DNA of 64,000 nt from Clostridia bacterium (GTDB lineage: Bacteria; Bacillota; Clostridia; UMGS1883; UMGS1540). How positions within the stretch are numbered: the first letter of the stretch is position 1; each line of letters starts with the position of its first letter. Location of the stretch: positions 1 through 64,000 of the forward strand of contig JAFZQX010000044.1 in NCBI GenBank assembly GCA_017620205.1. The letters are read 5' to 3'. This document shows, in pieces, positions 1 through 9,246 of the stretch. Below the pieces are notes generated by a model. The model was not told where the DNA came from and ran no database searches. It worked only from the letters and a program-made list of their open reading frames with translations. The position numbers were made by a program, and so were the translations under genes.

Positions 1-1
1 C

Positions 2-2743
2 GCGACAGAGCTTTCATACACATTGTCAAGCACCAAATGCGCTGCAGGTATAATGGGTTCTTGCGGCAATGTAGGTCATAGTGCAGCGAACTGCTATACA
101 ACACACTCAAAAATCCAGGGAAATGTATCTGCTACAGATTCATATATGGTAACTGCAAACTGCTACGCTAAAGACGCAATCGCAAGCGCAACACCTGCGA
201 ATTTAGGACTATCATATATAAAAGACCTTGACGGAATAAACAATGGGTATCCTGTTTTGGTGTGGGAATATGAAAAGGAAAATCCGGGAGCTGTAAAAAG
301 TACGGTTTCTGTAAACAAATCAGGAAACGGCAGTATTGATTTTGTTCCTTCTGCGATTACAGAAACAAGCATACCGGTTTATACAGGTCAGGGACTTGGT
401 TTTACCGTTTCACCTTCACCGGGTTCTGTTGTGACAAAGGTTAATTATGACGGTTTGGCGTTGACACAGGATGTTAACGGTAAACATACTTTTAATGTTG
501 AAGGGGACGGAACATTAACGGTATCGTTCAAAACTCCTTCGTCGAATGATATAACTATTTATGTGTCAGGGAACGGAAATGACGCAAACGATGGTTCACA
601 GGCGGCGCCGCTGAAAACAATACCGGCGGCTATACTTGCCACAAGAGAGGCGCTGGGGAACAAGACTATCAATATTGCTGACGGTGAATATTCCGCGGAG
701 AATACAATAATACTCAGCGACATTGATGACAACATAAATTTCTGCGCATATCAGGGCGGAGAAGTTATATTTAACGGCGGAAAGAACATTGATAAAGCAT
801 TGTTTAGCGAATACAGTGAAAACCCAAATATTCTTGTTGCGGACTTGACCTCGGCAGGCATTACGGATTTCGGAAGAATTAAGACTGTCGGATACGGAGC
901 TTATGCTAACGTTCCTGATGCCGGTTATAATCCCGTTGTAGCAATTGACGGAGAATACCAGACTCTTGCAAGGTATCCTAATAGTGGGTATATGTCTGTC
1001 AACAGCATAGTTTCGGGCTCGACAAACAGTGAGAATCTTTCATTTACAACATCATCTGTTAATGCGACAAAATGGCAAAATGAAGATAACCTCGGTGTGT
1101 TTGGCTTTTTTGCAAATACATGGGCTGATTTGAGCGCTCCTGCAACTGTGACTGCTAACGGAACAATCTCGTTAAATACACCAAGCTATTACGGCGCAGA
1201 TGCTTCATCATCGCGGTTTTATATATTTAACGCGCTTTCCGAACTTGACACAGCCGGTGAATACTATCTTGATACAACAAACGGAATGCTGTATATATAT
1301 AAACCTGAAAATTGGGCTAGCGTTGAGGAAATATCGTTTTCAGCGGGAAACAATAATATTGTTTCTGTAAATGATGCGGTAAATGTGACATTTGAAGGTA
1401 TTACCTTTGAAAACACCAATGCAACCGGTTTGAGAGCCCAAAATGCAGAAGGATTATCTGTTTTAAACTCAAAGTTTAAAAACATTGGTAAATTTGGCGT
1501 ATATGTTTCTTCGTCAAGTAATGCAACAATCAGTAATAATACTATTGAAAACATTGGTGTATCAGGAATAGTTTATAATAACAGCGGCACAAGAGATACA
1601 TTAACTTCGTGTAATACAGTGATTTCCGACAACGACATCAGCTATGTAGGCTATACACGAAAAGCAGGTTCGTATGCTGTTGATATAACTAACACGGTGG
1701 GAGTTACGGTATCCGGAAATATAATTCATAATATGCCTCATGGCGCTATTTTGTATCAGACATGTAATGATACGATCATGGAGTATAATCAAATCTACAA
1801 TACTAACACCGATGTATTTGACTCCGGCGCATTTTATAGCGGACGCGATTGGACAACAAGAGGTAATATTATAAGATATAACTATATTCATGATTTGGGA
1901 ATCAATCCGTATTCGTCCGAGGCGGATGTTCAGGCGATATATCTTGATGACGCACATTCCGCAACTACTGTACTCTACAATGTGTTTTACAAAGTTCCGG
2001 CAGTTATAAAAATTGGCGGCGGAAGAGACAATGTTTTCAGATATAACTTGGTTATAGATTCAAATTACTTCTTTAAGGTTGACGAACGCTTGACAAGATC
2101 TGCATTCAGCAGCGGTTATGAGACTATAAAAGAAAGATATGCGGCAGTTCCGTACACTTCTGCCGCATGGTCAAAGTATAATCATATATCTAACATTATG
2201 CAAGACAATCCGACAAGAGCTAAATATAACAATATTGAGTATAACGTAAGATATAATTGCAGCAATTATTTTTCTCACCCATCGGATGCATTTCTTACAA
2301 ACGGATACAATAATGTGAATAATAACCAGACAATTAGTAATACCGGCTTTTTCCTTGATTATACAAATGGTGAATTTTCTCTGTCAAGTTCGGCAAATTC
2401 AATAAATTCAACGGCGTATAACTATATAAAGGATATTCCGTTTGAAAGAATGGGATTTTCAACAAACATAATTAAGGTAAACTCTTTTGATTTAACAGAA
2501 GCCGGAACAACTTTGACGGCATCTGCAAACGTATCAAATTATACAGGCGAGGATAATATTGTTATGCTTTACATTGCACAATACAGTGATGACTCGCTTG
2601 TCAAAGCCGATATAAAGAGAATACCTGTCAGCGCAAAAGCCGCAGCGTCCGACACACTGGTAACGACAAAGCATAATGACGCCTCAAGCGTAAAAGCGTT
2701 CTTGTGGGACTATGACCTTAAGCCTCTTTGTAGGGCTAAATAG
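2..2743 (+). CDS. Secreted right-handed beta-helix protein, 5' partial
   Basis: The reading frame is open to the window edge, so the true start and any signal peptide lie upstream; about 913 residues are visible. The first 60 visible residues are cysteine-containing and GLUG-like (repeated Gly/Asn/Cys segments). Around visible residue 185 a GNDANDGS...PLKTI segment marks the usual beginning of DUF1565/pectate-lyase-type parallel beta-helix proteins. Residues about 440-700 show the short repeating rungs (ISNN, VSGN, IRYNYIHD) of a right-handed beta-helix. The last 90 residues look like a small beta-sandwich. Such proteins are usually secreted polysaccharide lyases, epimerases or glycan-binding proteins. 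The GH88 gene directly downstream supports a polysaccharide-degradation role, since GH88 removes the unsaturated uronate a lyase leaves. I cannot identify catalytic residues, so activity is unproven. Confidence 0.8.
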   Translation, partial: ATELSYTLSSTKCAAGIMGSCGNVGHSAANCYTTHSKIQGNVSATDSYMVTANCYAKDAIASATPANLGLSYIKDLDGINNGYPVLVWEYEKENPGAVKSTVSVNKSGNGSIDFVPSAITETSIPVYTGQGLGFTVSPSPGSVVTKVNYDGLALTQDVNGKHTFNVEGDGTLTVSFKTPSSNDITIYVSGNGNDANDGSQAAPLKTIPAAILATREALGNKTINIADGEYSAENTIILSDIDDNINFCAYQGGEVIFNGGKNIDKALFSEYSENPNILVADLTSAGITDFGRIKTVGYGAYANVPDAGYNPVVAIDGEYQTLARYPNSGYMSVNSIVSGSTNSENLSFTTSSVNATKWQNEDNLGVFGFFANTWADLSAPATVTANGTISLNTPSYYGADASSSRFYIFNALSELDTAGEYYLDTTNGMLYIYKPENWASVEEISFSAGNNNIVSVNDAVNVTFEGITFENTNATGLRAQNAEGLSVLNSKFKNIGKFGVYVSSSSNATISNNTIENIGVSGIVYNNSGTRDTLTSCNTVISDNDISYVGYTRKAGSYAVDITNTVGVTVSGNIIHNMPHGAILYQTCNDTIMEYNQIYNTNTDVFDSGAFYSGRDWTTRGNIIRYNYIHDLGINPYSSEADVQAIYLDDAHSATTVLYNVFYKVPAVIKIGGGRDNVFRYNLVIDSNYFFKVDERLTRSAFSSGYETIKERYAAVPYTSAAWSKYNHISNIMQDNPTRAKYNNIEYNVRYNCSNYFSHPSDAFLTNGYNNVNNNQTISNTGFFLDYTNGEFSLSSSANSINSTAYNYIKDIPFERMGFSTNIIKVNSFDLTEAGTTLTASANVSNYTGEDNIVMLYIAQYSDDSLVKADIKRIPVSAKAAASDTLVTTKHNDASSVKAFLWDYDLKPLCRAK

Positions 2744-2755
2744 TTTGCAAAGCAT

Positions 2756-2784
2756 AGGCGGCACCATATTAAACGGTGTCGCCT
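2756..2784 (+). terminator. Hairpin after the beta-helix gene, probable weak terminator
   Basis: Inverted arms AGGCGGCACC and GGTGTCGCCT pair over 10 positions with one mismatch around a 9-nt loop, starting 13 bases after the stop codon. The following AATAAATT is only weakly T-rich, so termination is likely but may be partial. Confidence 0.5.
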
Positions 2785-2838
2785 AATAAATTAAGTACAT
2801 GAGTTTATTTGTTAGATTTTGGAAGGAAGGACAACGGT

Positions 2839-3981
2839 ATGTCAAAAATACCTGAATCGCTAAAGAAAAAAATTAAACGTAATATAGAAAAGATAGGGGC
2901 GGATTTAAGAGGGTTTCCGGAGACAATTGACGGCAATTATTTATCAAACAGAGAAACTGCAATAAAAATAGGACATATTTTTAACTGGACACAGAGCTTT
3001 TTTACGGGCATGGCATTATGGGCATATATTGACACCGGTGACGAATTGTTTCTTGATTGGGCAAAGCAATTTAAAGACGAGTATGCCGATAAAGTTTTTA
3101 AAACGCCGATGGATACAATGCATGATATCGGATTTTTATATTCGCCGTATGCGGTAATGCTTTACAGCATTACCGGCGATGAAGAATTTAAGGATATTGC
3201 TGTAAAAGCAGCTGATGTTCTGGCAATGCGCTTTGAACCGAAGGGCAGTTATATAAGAGCTTGGGGGAGAATGGATAATATAATTCCCGGTTATGTCAGC
3301 GATGAGCTTGCCGGCAATCATTTTTTTACCGAGAGCAGAGGCCTTGCAATTATCGACTGTATGATGAACGTGCCGCTGCTGTTTTGGGCAAGTGAAGTTA
3401 CGGGGCATCCGTTTTATAAAAAAATAGCAATAGCTCATATTGATACAATATTAAAAAACTTTATACGGGATGATTATTCAATAACACACGCATTCAGATT
3501 TTCAGAAGAAACAGGCTTGCCGTTGGGAGAAACAAGTTATGACGCCTTTTCCGGAGACTCTCATTGGGCAAGAGGAACAGCTTGGGCGATTTATGGATTT
3601 GCAATAGCCTACAATTATACTAAAAAAACAGAGTATCTTGATGTTTCCGTTAAGCTGCTTTGTAAGTTTATGCGTGAGTGTCACGGTGAAATTCCTATAT
3701 GGGATTTCAGACTTCCCGATAATGAGGAGAAAAATACAGATACTTCCGCCGCGGCGATTGCGTTATGCGGAATTATTGAAATTGAAAAGAATAAAAACAG
3801 TATTCAGCTTAAAAACTATAAAAAGATTTTGAGAGAAAAACTTGAGAAATATATAGATTATAATGAAAACGTCATGGGGATTTTAAAAGAACAAAACGGA
3901 AGACACGTTTATGCGTCATATGGCGATTATTTTCTTATTGAGAGCTATATGAAAGCAGAGGCTGATATAAAGATATGGTAA
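2839..3981 (+). CDS. Unsaturated glucuronyl hydrolase, GH88 family
   Basis: This 380-residue protein matches the GH88 family in length and motifs. The enzymes are cytoplasmic and hydrate the 4,5-double bond of the uronate that polysaccharide lyases leave at the non-reducing end, releasing it as a 5-keto sugar acid. The two conserved acids are visible as the Asp of MHDIGF (about residue 96) and of IIDCMMN (about 173), followed by SHWARGTAWAIYGFA (about 245-260) of the alpha6/alpha6 barrel. ATG at 2839 is chosen because GGAAGGAAGG lies just upstream; an in-frame TTG at 2809 has no ribosome binding site. The product would enter the KduI-KduD-KdgK-Eda route encoded at 15.2-18.6 kb. Substrate preference (chondroitin, hyaluronan, heparin or plant glycans) cannot be read from sequence alone; GH105 is a less likely alternative. 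Confidence 0.87.
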   Translation: MSKIPESLKKKIKRNIEKIGADLRGFPETIDGNYLSNRETAIKIGHIFNWTQSFFTGMALWAYIDTGDELFLDWAKQFKDEYADKVFKTPMDTMHDIGFLYSPYAVMLYSITGDEEFKDIAVKAADVLAMRFEPKGSYIRAWGRMDNIIPGYVSDELAGNHFFTESRGLAIIDCMMNVPLLFWASEVTGHPFYKKIAIAHIDTILKNFIRDDYSITHAFRFSEETGLPLGETSYDAFSGDSHWARGTAWAIYGFAIAYNYTKKTEYLDVSVKLLCKFMRECHGEIPIWDFRLPDNEEKNTDTSAAAIALCGIIEIEKNKNSIQLKNYKKILREKLEKYIDYNENVMGILKEQNGRHVYASYGDYFLIESYMKAEADIKIW

Positions 3982-4062
3982 GGTGTTTTAATAATTTGAC
4001 CTTTTATTAAGTCAAAGATAAAACAGGACACTGATTACAGAAAGAGAGGCAGAATAGATACA

Positions 4063-5358
4063 ATGATTAGAATTGGTGTGCTCGGAGCATACAGAGGGAC
4101 AAGTATGATTAACTATTGCAAAGCTTCTAAGAAGGCAAAGGTTGTTGCAATTTGTGATAAATGGAGCGAAGCAATAGAAGCACAAAAAAAGAATTTAAAT
4201 GATGACACCATAACATATTATGATGATTTTGAAGATTTTATCAAGCATGATATGGACGCGGTTGTTTTGGCTAATTATGCTAATGAACACGCGCCGTTTG
4301 CGATAAGATGTCTGAATTTAGGATTTCATGTTTTCAGCGAGGTTTTGCCCTGCCAGACAATGAAGGAAGCCATTGAGCTTATTGAAACGGTTGAAAAGAG
4401 CGGAAAGGTTTATGCATATGGTGAGAATTATTGCTATATGCTTGCACCATACGAAATGAAAAAACTGTATAAAGAAGGAAAAATAGGCGAATTTGAGTAT
4501 GGCGAGGGCGAATACATACATAACTGTGAGAATATATGGACATCACTTACATACGGTGATGAAACCCATTGGAGAAACAATATATATTCAACGTTTTACT
4601 GTACTCATTCGCTTGGTCCCATAATTCATATAACGGGATTAAGGCCTGTTTTTGTTACAGGCTTTGAAGGAACAAAAAATGAAAGAAAACTGAATGTCGG
4701 AGCTAAGATTGGTTCATTCGGAATAGAAATGGTTCTTCTTGAAAATGGCGGTATTGTAAAGAGTATTCATGGAGGATTATATAAGAATTCTGTTTGGTAT
4801 TCTGTTTATGGATCAAAGGGAAGAATGGAATCAGCCCGCGAAGACGCAAAAGCCGGTGAAGTATCAAGAATATATGTAAATGTTGATGGATACCCCGGTG
4901 AGTATGGAGAGGAAAAGATTGAAAGCTATGAGCCGAAAGGTTATGCGGATAATTTAGATAAATATTTCGGTCATGGCGGCTCCGATTATTACTGTATGGA
5001 CCAGTTTGTAAAAAGAATACAGGGTGACGATGATGCAGATATTATTGATATTTATGAGGCTATGGATATGTTCCTGCCCGGAATGTTTGCATATCGCTCT
5101 ATATTAAAGGGTGGAATACCTATGGAAGTTCCAAATCTACGAGATAAAGCTGTTCGTGACAAATTCAGAAACGATACTATGTGTACCGATCCGAAAGTTG
5201 CGGGAGAAATGCTTATTCCCACATTCTCAAAAGGAACTCCCGATATTCCCGATGAAGTATACAAAAAGCAAAAGGAACAGATGGAAAAAGGACTTGAAAA
5301 CAGCGAGTATTTTATTGCCGCAACAACACAAGGCAAAATTGATAAGGAAAGTGAATAA
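4063..5358 (+). CDS. Gfo/Idh/MocA family oxidoreductase
   Basis: The 431-residue product begins with a Rossmann nucleotide-binding strand (RIGVLGAYRGTSM, residues 3-15) and continues with the C-terminal alpha/beta domain of NAD(P)-dependent sugar oxidoreductases such as inositol dehydrogenase. Members oxidise or reduce sugar hydroxyl groups or act as glycosidases through a transient oxidation. Where most members have EKP with a catalytic lysine, this protein reads EVLPC (about residue 93), so the usual lysine is absent. The gene opens a run of six tightly spaced genes to 10263 and probably shares their transcript. The substrate is unknown. Confidence 0.8.
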   Translation: MIRIGVLGAYRGTSMINYCKASKKAKVVAICDKWSEAIEAQKKNLNDDTITYYDDFEDFIKHDMDAVVLANYANEHAPFAIRCLNLGFHVFSEVLPCQTMKEAIELIETVEKSGKVYAYGENYCYMLAPYEMKKLYKEGKIGEFEYGEGEYIHNCENIWTSLTYGDETHWRNNIYSTFYCTHSLGPIIHITGLRPVFVTGFEGTKNERKLNVGAKIGSFGIEMVLLENGGIVKSIHGGLYKNSVWYSVYGSKGRMESAREDAKAGEVSRIYVNVDGYPGEYGEEKIESYEPKGYADNLDKYFGHGGSDYYCMDQFVKRIQGDDDADIIDIYEAMDMFLPGMFAYRSILKGGIPMEVPNLRDKAVRDKFRNDTMCTDPKVAGEMLIPTFSKGTPDIPDEVYKKQKEQMEKGLENSEYFIAATTQGKIDKESE

Positions 5359-5361
5359 CTA

Positions 5362-6072
5362 ATGAAACGCACTATAAGAACGCCGTATTTTGAAATCGGA
5401 ACTAAGAATTATATTTACGGAGACACACTTCTGGAATACGCGAAGGCGGCTGACAAAGCGGCGGAAAAGTATGATATAGATGTGCTTTTTATCTGCCCTG
5501 CGGTTGAAATACGCAGAGTTGTCGAAAACACAAAAAATCTTATTGTTTTAGCGCCGTATATGGATACGCTCCGCCCCGGACGCGGCATGGCGGATATTCT
5601 GCCCGAGGCACTGAAAGCTGCGGGCGCAGAGGGCGTTGTTGTAAACCACTGTGAAAAACCTATGAGCTTGCCGCAGATAAAGGCGACTATTGACAGGGCA
5701 AGAGAGCTTGATATGCTCGTTTTTGCGTGCGCGGACAGCGTTGCGGAAACAAAAGCTATAGCTGAGCTTCATCCCGATATAATAAACCCCGAGCCGTCGG
5801 AGCTTATAGGCGGCGCGGGCGGCAAGGTAAGCGATATGAGCTATGTTATGGAGGTTATAAACGAGATACGCAAGATAGATAAGGATATACTTATTGAGCA
5901 GGCGGCAGGTATCACAAACGGTAAGCAGGTTTATGACTTTATTATGGCAGGCTCGGAGGCTGCGGGAGCGGCATCGGGCATTATGAACGCGAAAGACCCC
6001 TTAGCCATGATAGACGAAATGATAGGTGCTGTGCGCCGCGCGGCAGACGATTTAAAGAAGGGGGAAAACTGA
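5362..6072 (+). CDS. Triosephosphate isomerase-family protein
   Basis: The 236-residue protein resembles the short archaeal-type triosephosphate isomerase fold. VVNHCEKP (about residues 93-100) corresponds to the catalytic histidine segment (INHSE in classic members). NPEPSELIGGAGG (about 143-155) corresponds to the catalytic glutamate and phosphate-binding loop. Relatives in sugar operons isomerise phosphorylated ketoses and aldoses other than triose phosphates, for example tetrulose phosphates, and a clostridial core TIM would be expected elsewhere in the genome. It starts 3 bases after the preceding stop and ends 1 base before the YjbQ-like gene. I infer a pathway-specific sugar-phosphate isomerase; the exact reaction is unknown. 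Confidence 0.72.
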   Translation: MKRTIRTPYFEIGTKNYIYGDTLLEYAKAADKAAEKYDIDVLFICPAVEIRRVVENTKNLIVLAPYMDTLRPGRGMADILPEALKAAGAEGVVVNHCEKPMSLPQIKATIDRARELDMLVFACADSVAETKAIAELHPDIINPEPSELIGGAGGKVSDMSYVMEVINEIRKIDKDILIEQAAGITNGKQVYDFIMAGSEAAGAASGIMNAKDPLAMIDEMIGAVRRAADDLKKGEN

Positions 6073-6073
6073 T

Positions 6074-6568
6074 ATGACATACAGAGAATCCTTTAAGGTA
6101 CAGTCCAAAGACCGTGCTTATACGTTTCATGACGTTACGGCGCAGGCAAAAGAAATAGTCAAAAAATCGGGCATTAAAGAGGGAATATGCGTTGTGTATT
6201 CTCATCACACAACCTGCTGTGTCATAACGCAGGAGTGCGCTTTTGACATGTCAATGACAGGTCTTGAAACGCTCCAACAGGATCTTGTAAACGTTATGGA
6301 CAAAATGATACCCGAATGTAAGTATGAAGGCATGTATCTGCACCCCGGCCCGAAGGCTTTAAAATTTGCGGAGGAGCATGATGAGGACGCATGGGGCTGT
6401 CACAATACGGACGCGCATCTCCGCTCGTCAATTATTGGCAGAAGCGAAACGATTGTAATTGAAAACGGTGAGCTTGACCTCGGTGAGTTTGGCTTTATAC
6501 ATTTTATAGATTTTGATAACACAAGAGCAAGACAGAGAACTGTTCAAGTATTGGTTATGGGGGAATAA
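6074..6568 (+). CDS. YjbQ / UPF0047 family protein
   Basis: At 164 residues this is a full-length UPF0047 (YjbQ) protein. Visible family motifs are SHHTTCCV near residue 43, the HPGPKA segment near 92, and GCHNTDAHLRSS near 108, whose histidines line the proposed active site. Some members have thiamine-phosphate synthase activity in vitro, but the physiological role is unsettled. Its place between a TIM-family protein and a sugar isomerase in one operon suggests a role in sugar catabolism rather than thiamine synthesis, which is inference. The gene is packed between its neighbours with gaps of 1 and 2 bases. Confidence 0.85.
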   Translation: MTYRESFKVQSKDRAYTFHDVTAQAKEIVKKSGIKEGICVVYSHHTTCCVITQECAFDMSMTGLETLQQDLVNVMDKMIPECKYEGMYLHPGPKALKFAEEHDEDAWGCHNTDAHLRSSIIGRSETIVIENGELDLGEFGFIHFIDFDNTRARQRTVQVLVMGE

Positions 6569-6570
6569 AA

Positions 6571-7953
6571 ATGAAAATAGGATTACTACCGCTTTACGTA
6601 AAGCTTTATGACGATTTCACACCTGCTTCAAGAACGCGCCACGAGGCGTTTTATGAAGAAATATCCAAACTTTTTGAAAAGAAAGGCACAGTAGTTGTAA
6701 AAAGCTCTTTTTGCAGAATAGAAAGTGAGTTTGCAGAGACTGTAAAGCTTTTTGAAACTGAAAATGTTGATGCGATAGTAACGCTTCACATGGCTTATTC
6801 TCCTTCACTTGAAAGCGTAAAGATACTGTCGAATACAAAGCTTCCTATCGTTGTGCTTGATACAACATCTGTTTTTGAGTTTGATAATATGAAAAGCCCT
6901 GCCGATATAACATATTGTCACGGAATTCACGGCGTTATGGATATGTGTTGTATGCTGAAACGTTACGGAAAGGACTTTGCAATCGCGGCGGGACATTACA
7001 GTGAGTCTGATGTTATTGAAAGGGTTTGCGGATATGTAAGAGCGACAATAGCGAAGAAAGCGTTTTCCGAGACAAAGGTTGCAATGTTCGGCGGCCTTTT
7101 TGACGGTATGGGCGATTTTCGCGTGGAAAACGAATTGTTATTGGGACGGTTTGGGATTAAAGTCATTGAGAAATCGGCTGCTGAAATGAATAAATATATG
7201 GACGATGTACCCGATAATGAAATAGCATTGGAGTATGAAAAAGATAAAACAAAATATGATTTCGACGAAAGTGTAATTGAAGCTGAATATACCGAGGAAC
7301 TTAGGTCTTCGTTGGCTGTTCGTAAATGTATAGAAAAAGAGCAATTTACTGCCTTTACAGCCAATTTCAGAAACATGGGGAAAAAGTCGGGGCTTTCGAC
7401 AATGCCGTTTTTGGAAGCGTGCAAAAGTATGGAAAACGGTATTGGGTATGCCGGAGAGGGTGATCCGCTTACCGCGTCGCTTGTTGGCGCGTTGTTAAAG
7501 GGATATCCTGAAACTACTTTTATGGAAATATTTTGTCCTGATTGGAAAAAAGATTTATTGTTTTTGAGTCATATGGGTGAAGTTAATTATAGGATTGTAA
7601 ACAGTAAGCCGTATATAAGAAGGGCAAAAATCAACTATGCCGAAGGAACCATGCCCTATGCCGGATATGCAAGAATGAAGGGCGGAAAAGGTGTTTTTGT
7701 AAATATATGCCCGACAAAAGATGATTTTCGTTTGGTTATTTGCAATGCCGAAATGCAGGAATATGCGGAAGATAATTTTCCGTATAACGTAAGAGGCTGG
7801 ATGAAACCTGACAATCTTACCACTGCAGAATTTCTTGAAAAGTTAAGCATAAACGGCGCAACACATCATTCTGCTTTTGTTTATGGCGCAACGGTAAGCG
7901 AACTTGAATATTTCGGAAAACTTTTGAAAATAGAAACCGTAATAATAAAATAG
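6571..7953 (+). CDS. Sugar isomerase of the L-fucose/L-arabinose isomerase superfamily
   Basis: The 460-residue protein has the three-part layout of AraA/FucI-like isomerases. An N-terminal Rossmann-like part contains VDAIVTLHMAYSP (about residues 68-80). The middle has GLFDGMGDFRVEN (about 175-187) and MPFLEACKSMENGIGYAGEGD (about 280-300). The C-terminal half ends near residue 460. Family members interconvert aldoses and ketoses with a divalent metal. It is distinct from the true L-fucose isomerase at 19.9 kb, so it likely serves a different sugar. The FGGY kinase 9 bases downstream would phosphorylate its ketose product. Confidence 0.72.
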   Translation: MKIGLLPLYVKLYDDFTPASRTRHEAFYEEISKLFEKKGTVVVKSSFCRIESEFAETVKLFETENVDAIVTLHMAYSPSLESVKILSNTKLPIVVLDTTSVFEFDNMKSPADITYCHGIHGVMDMCCMLKRYGKDFAIAAGHYSESDVIERVCGYVRATIAKKAFSETKVAMFGGLFDGMGDFRVENELLLGRFGIKVIEKSAAEMNKYMDDVPDNEIALEYEKDKTKYDFDESVIEAEYTEELRSSLAVRKCIEKEQFTAFTANFRNMGKKSGLSTMPFLEACKSMENGIGYAGEGDPLTASLVGALLKGYPETTFMEIFCPDWKKDLLFLSHMGEVNYRIVNSKPYIRRAKINYAEGTMPYAGYARMKGGKGVFVNICPTKDDFRLVICNAEMQEYAEDNFPYNVRGWMKPDNLTTAEFLEKLSINGATHHSAFVYGATVSELEYFGKLLKIETVIIK

Positions 7954-7962
7954 GAGAAATGT

Positions 7963-9246
7963 ATGTATATAGGACTTGATATAGGTACGTCTTCCGTAAA
8001 AGGCATTTTGACAACAAATGACGGAGAGATAATAAAAACATCTCATAAGAGCTTTTATTATACATATTTAGATAACGGCGGTGTTGAAATATCTGCCGAA
8101 GATTATATAGATGTATGTTTTGAAGCCATAAAAGAGCTTGCGGCGGGTGATGTTCAAATTGATGGATTTTGCGCGTCATCTGCAAGCGGGAATCTGCTTT
8201 TGCTTGATAATGATATGAAACCCGTAACACCAATATATAATTGGCAGGATAAAAGAGTAACTACAGAAGCAAAAGAAATTCTCGGCGAAATGGATACTTA
8301 TGAGTTATATAAACGCACAGGCTGGCCGTTTTCATACAAAACTATGCCGCTTGCGCTTTTATGTTATATAAAGAAGCATGAGCCTGATAAAATCAAACAA
8401 TGCGGGAAAGTATGTATGAGTACTGAATATCTTTATTATAAATTAACAGGGAAATGGGGAATCAGCACATCATCGGGTACACCATTTTTCCTTATTGACC
8501 AAAACAACGGCAAGTATATACCCGAAATACTTGAAAAGATTGGTATAAACGAGAATGATCTTCCTCCCATTATGCCTTGCGGCAGTGTGCTTGGCAAAGT
8601 AACTAAAGAAGCTGAAAGGCATTGCGGACTGAAAGAAAACACGCCTGTTGTGCTCGGCAGCTTTGACCATCCTTCAGCCGCAAGAGGCGTTGGAGTTTTG
8701 GAAGAAGGCGAGATGCTTTTGTCATGCGGTACATCGTGGGTGGCGTTTGTTCCCGTAAAGGACAGGAGCAAGATAGAAAAAGCGGGAGCGCTTATAGACC
8801 CATTTCTTTCCGAAAAGGGAGGACCTTGGGGCGCGATGGTGTCCGTGTCGTCTGTATCAGAGAGGATAAAACTCTATGTTGATAGGTATATAGACAATAC
8901 AGACAAAAAGTTTGAGATTTTGTCAGGGCTTGCACAGAATAACTCATCAAACGGTCTTGTACTGCGCCTTACAGACGAGCCGTGTGACCAAAAAGTTGAA
9001 GGTTACGGAAAAGGCAATATAGCACATGCAATAATGGAAAGCGCAGTAAGGCTTTTAAAAGAGAAAATAGGAGCACTTGAAGATGTAGGGCTTTATGCAG
9101 AGTCTGCCGTTATGGTCGGCGGGCCTTCGTCAAATCCGCTGTGGCCGAAGCTTATATCCGAAATGCTGAAAATAGAGGTAAAAGTTAAACACGGCGCGTT
9201 TGCGGGAGCAATGGGAGCCGCAGAAATTGCTAAAGGAGAGATATAA
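7963..9246 (+). CDS. FGGY-family carbohydrate kinase
   Basis: This 427-residue kinase shows the FGGY/xylulokinase pattern. LDIGTSSVKG (residues 5-14) is the phosphate 1 loop. LLSCGTSWVAFVP (about 249-261) is the second phosphate motif. MVGGPSSNPLWPKLISEML (about 384-402) is the adenosine-binding segment. It lies between the isomerase gene and the amidohydrolase gene with almost no spacing, so it most likely phosphorylates the ketose made by the isomerase. It is shorter than typical FGGY kinases of about 500 residues. The sugar cannot be assigned; L-fuculose is possible because no other fuculokinase is seen in the window. Confidence 0.83.
   Translation: MYIGLDIGTSSVKGILTTNDGEIIKTSHKSFYYTYLDNGGVEISAEDYIDVCFEAIKELAAGDVQIDGFCASSASGNLLLLDNDMKPVTPIYNWQDKRVTTEAKEILGEMDTYELYKRTGWPFSYKTMPLALLCYIKKHEPDKIKQCGKVCMSTEYLYYKLTGKWGISTSSGTPFFLIDQNNGKYIPEILEKIGINENDLPPIMPCGSVLGKVTKEAERHCGLKENTPVVLGSFDHPSAARGVGVLEEGEMLLSCGTSWVAFVPVKDRSKIEKAGALIDPFLSEKGGPWGAMVSVSSVSERIKLYVDRYIDNTDKKFEILSGLAQNNSSNGLVLRLTDEPCDQKVEGYGKGNIAHAIMESAVRLLKEKIGALEDVGLYAESAVMVGGPSSNPLWPKLISEMLKIEVKVKHGAFAGAMGAAEIAKGEI

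Noticed and set aside
5052-5372. Minus-strand ORF opposite the oxidoreductase gene, and many similar antisense frames
   Set aside because: They lie opposite well-supported genes, lack ribosome binding sites and show no domain.
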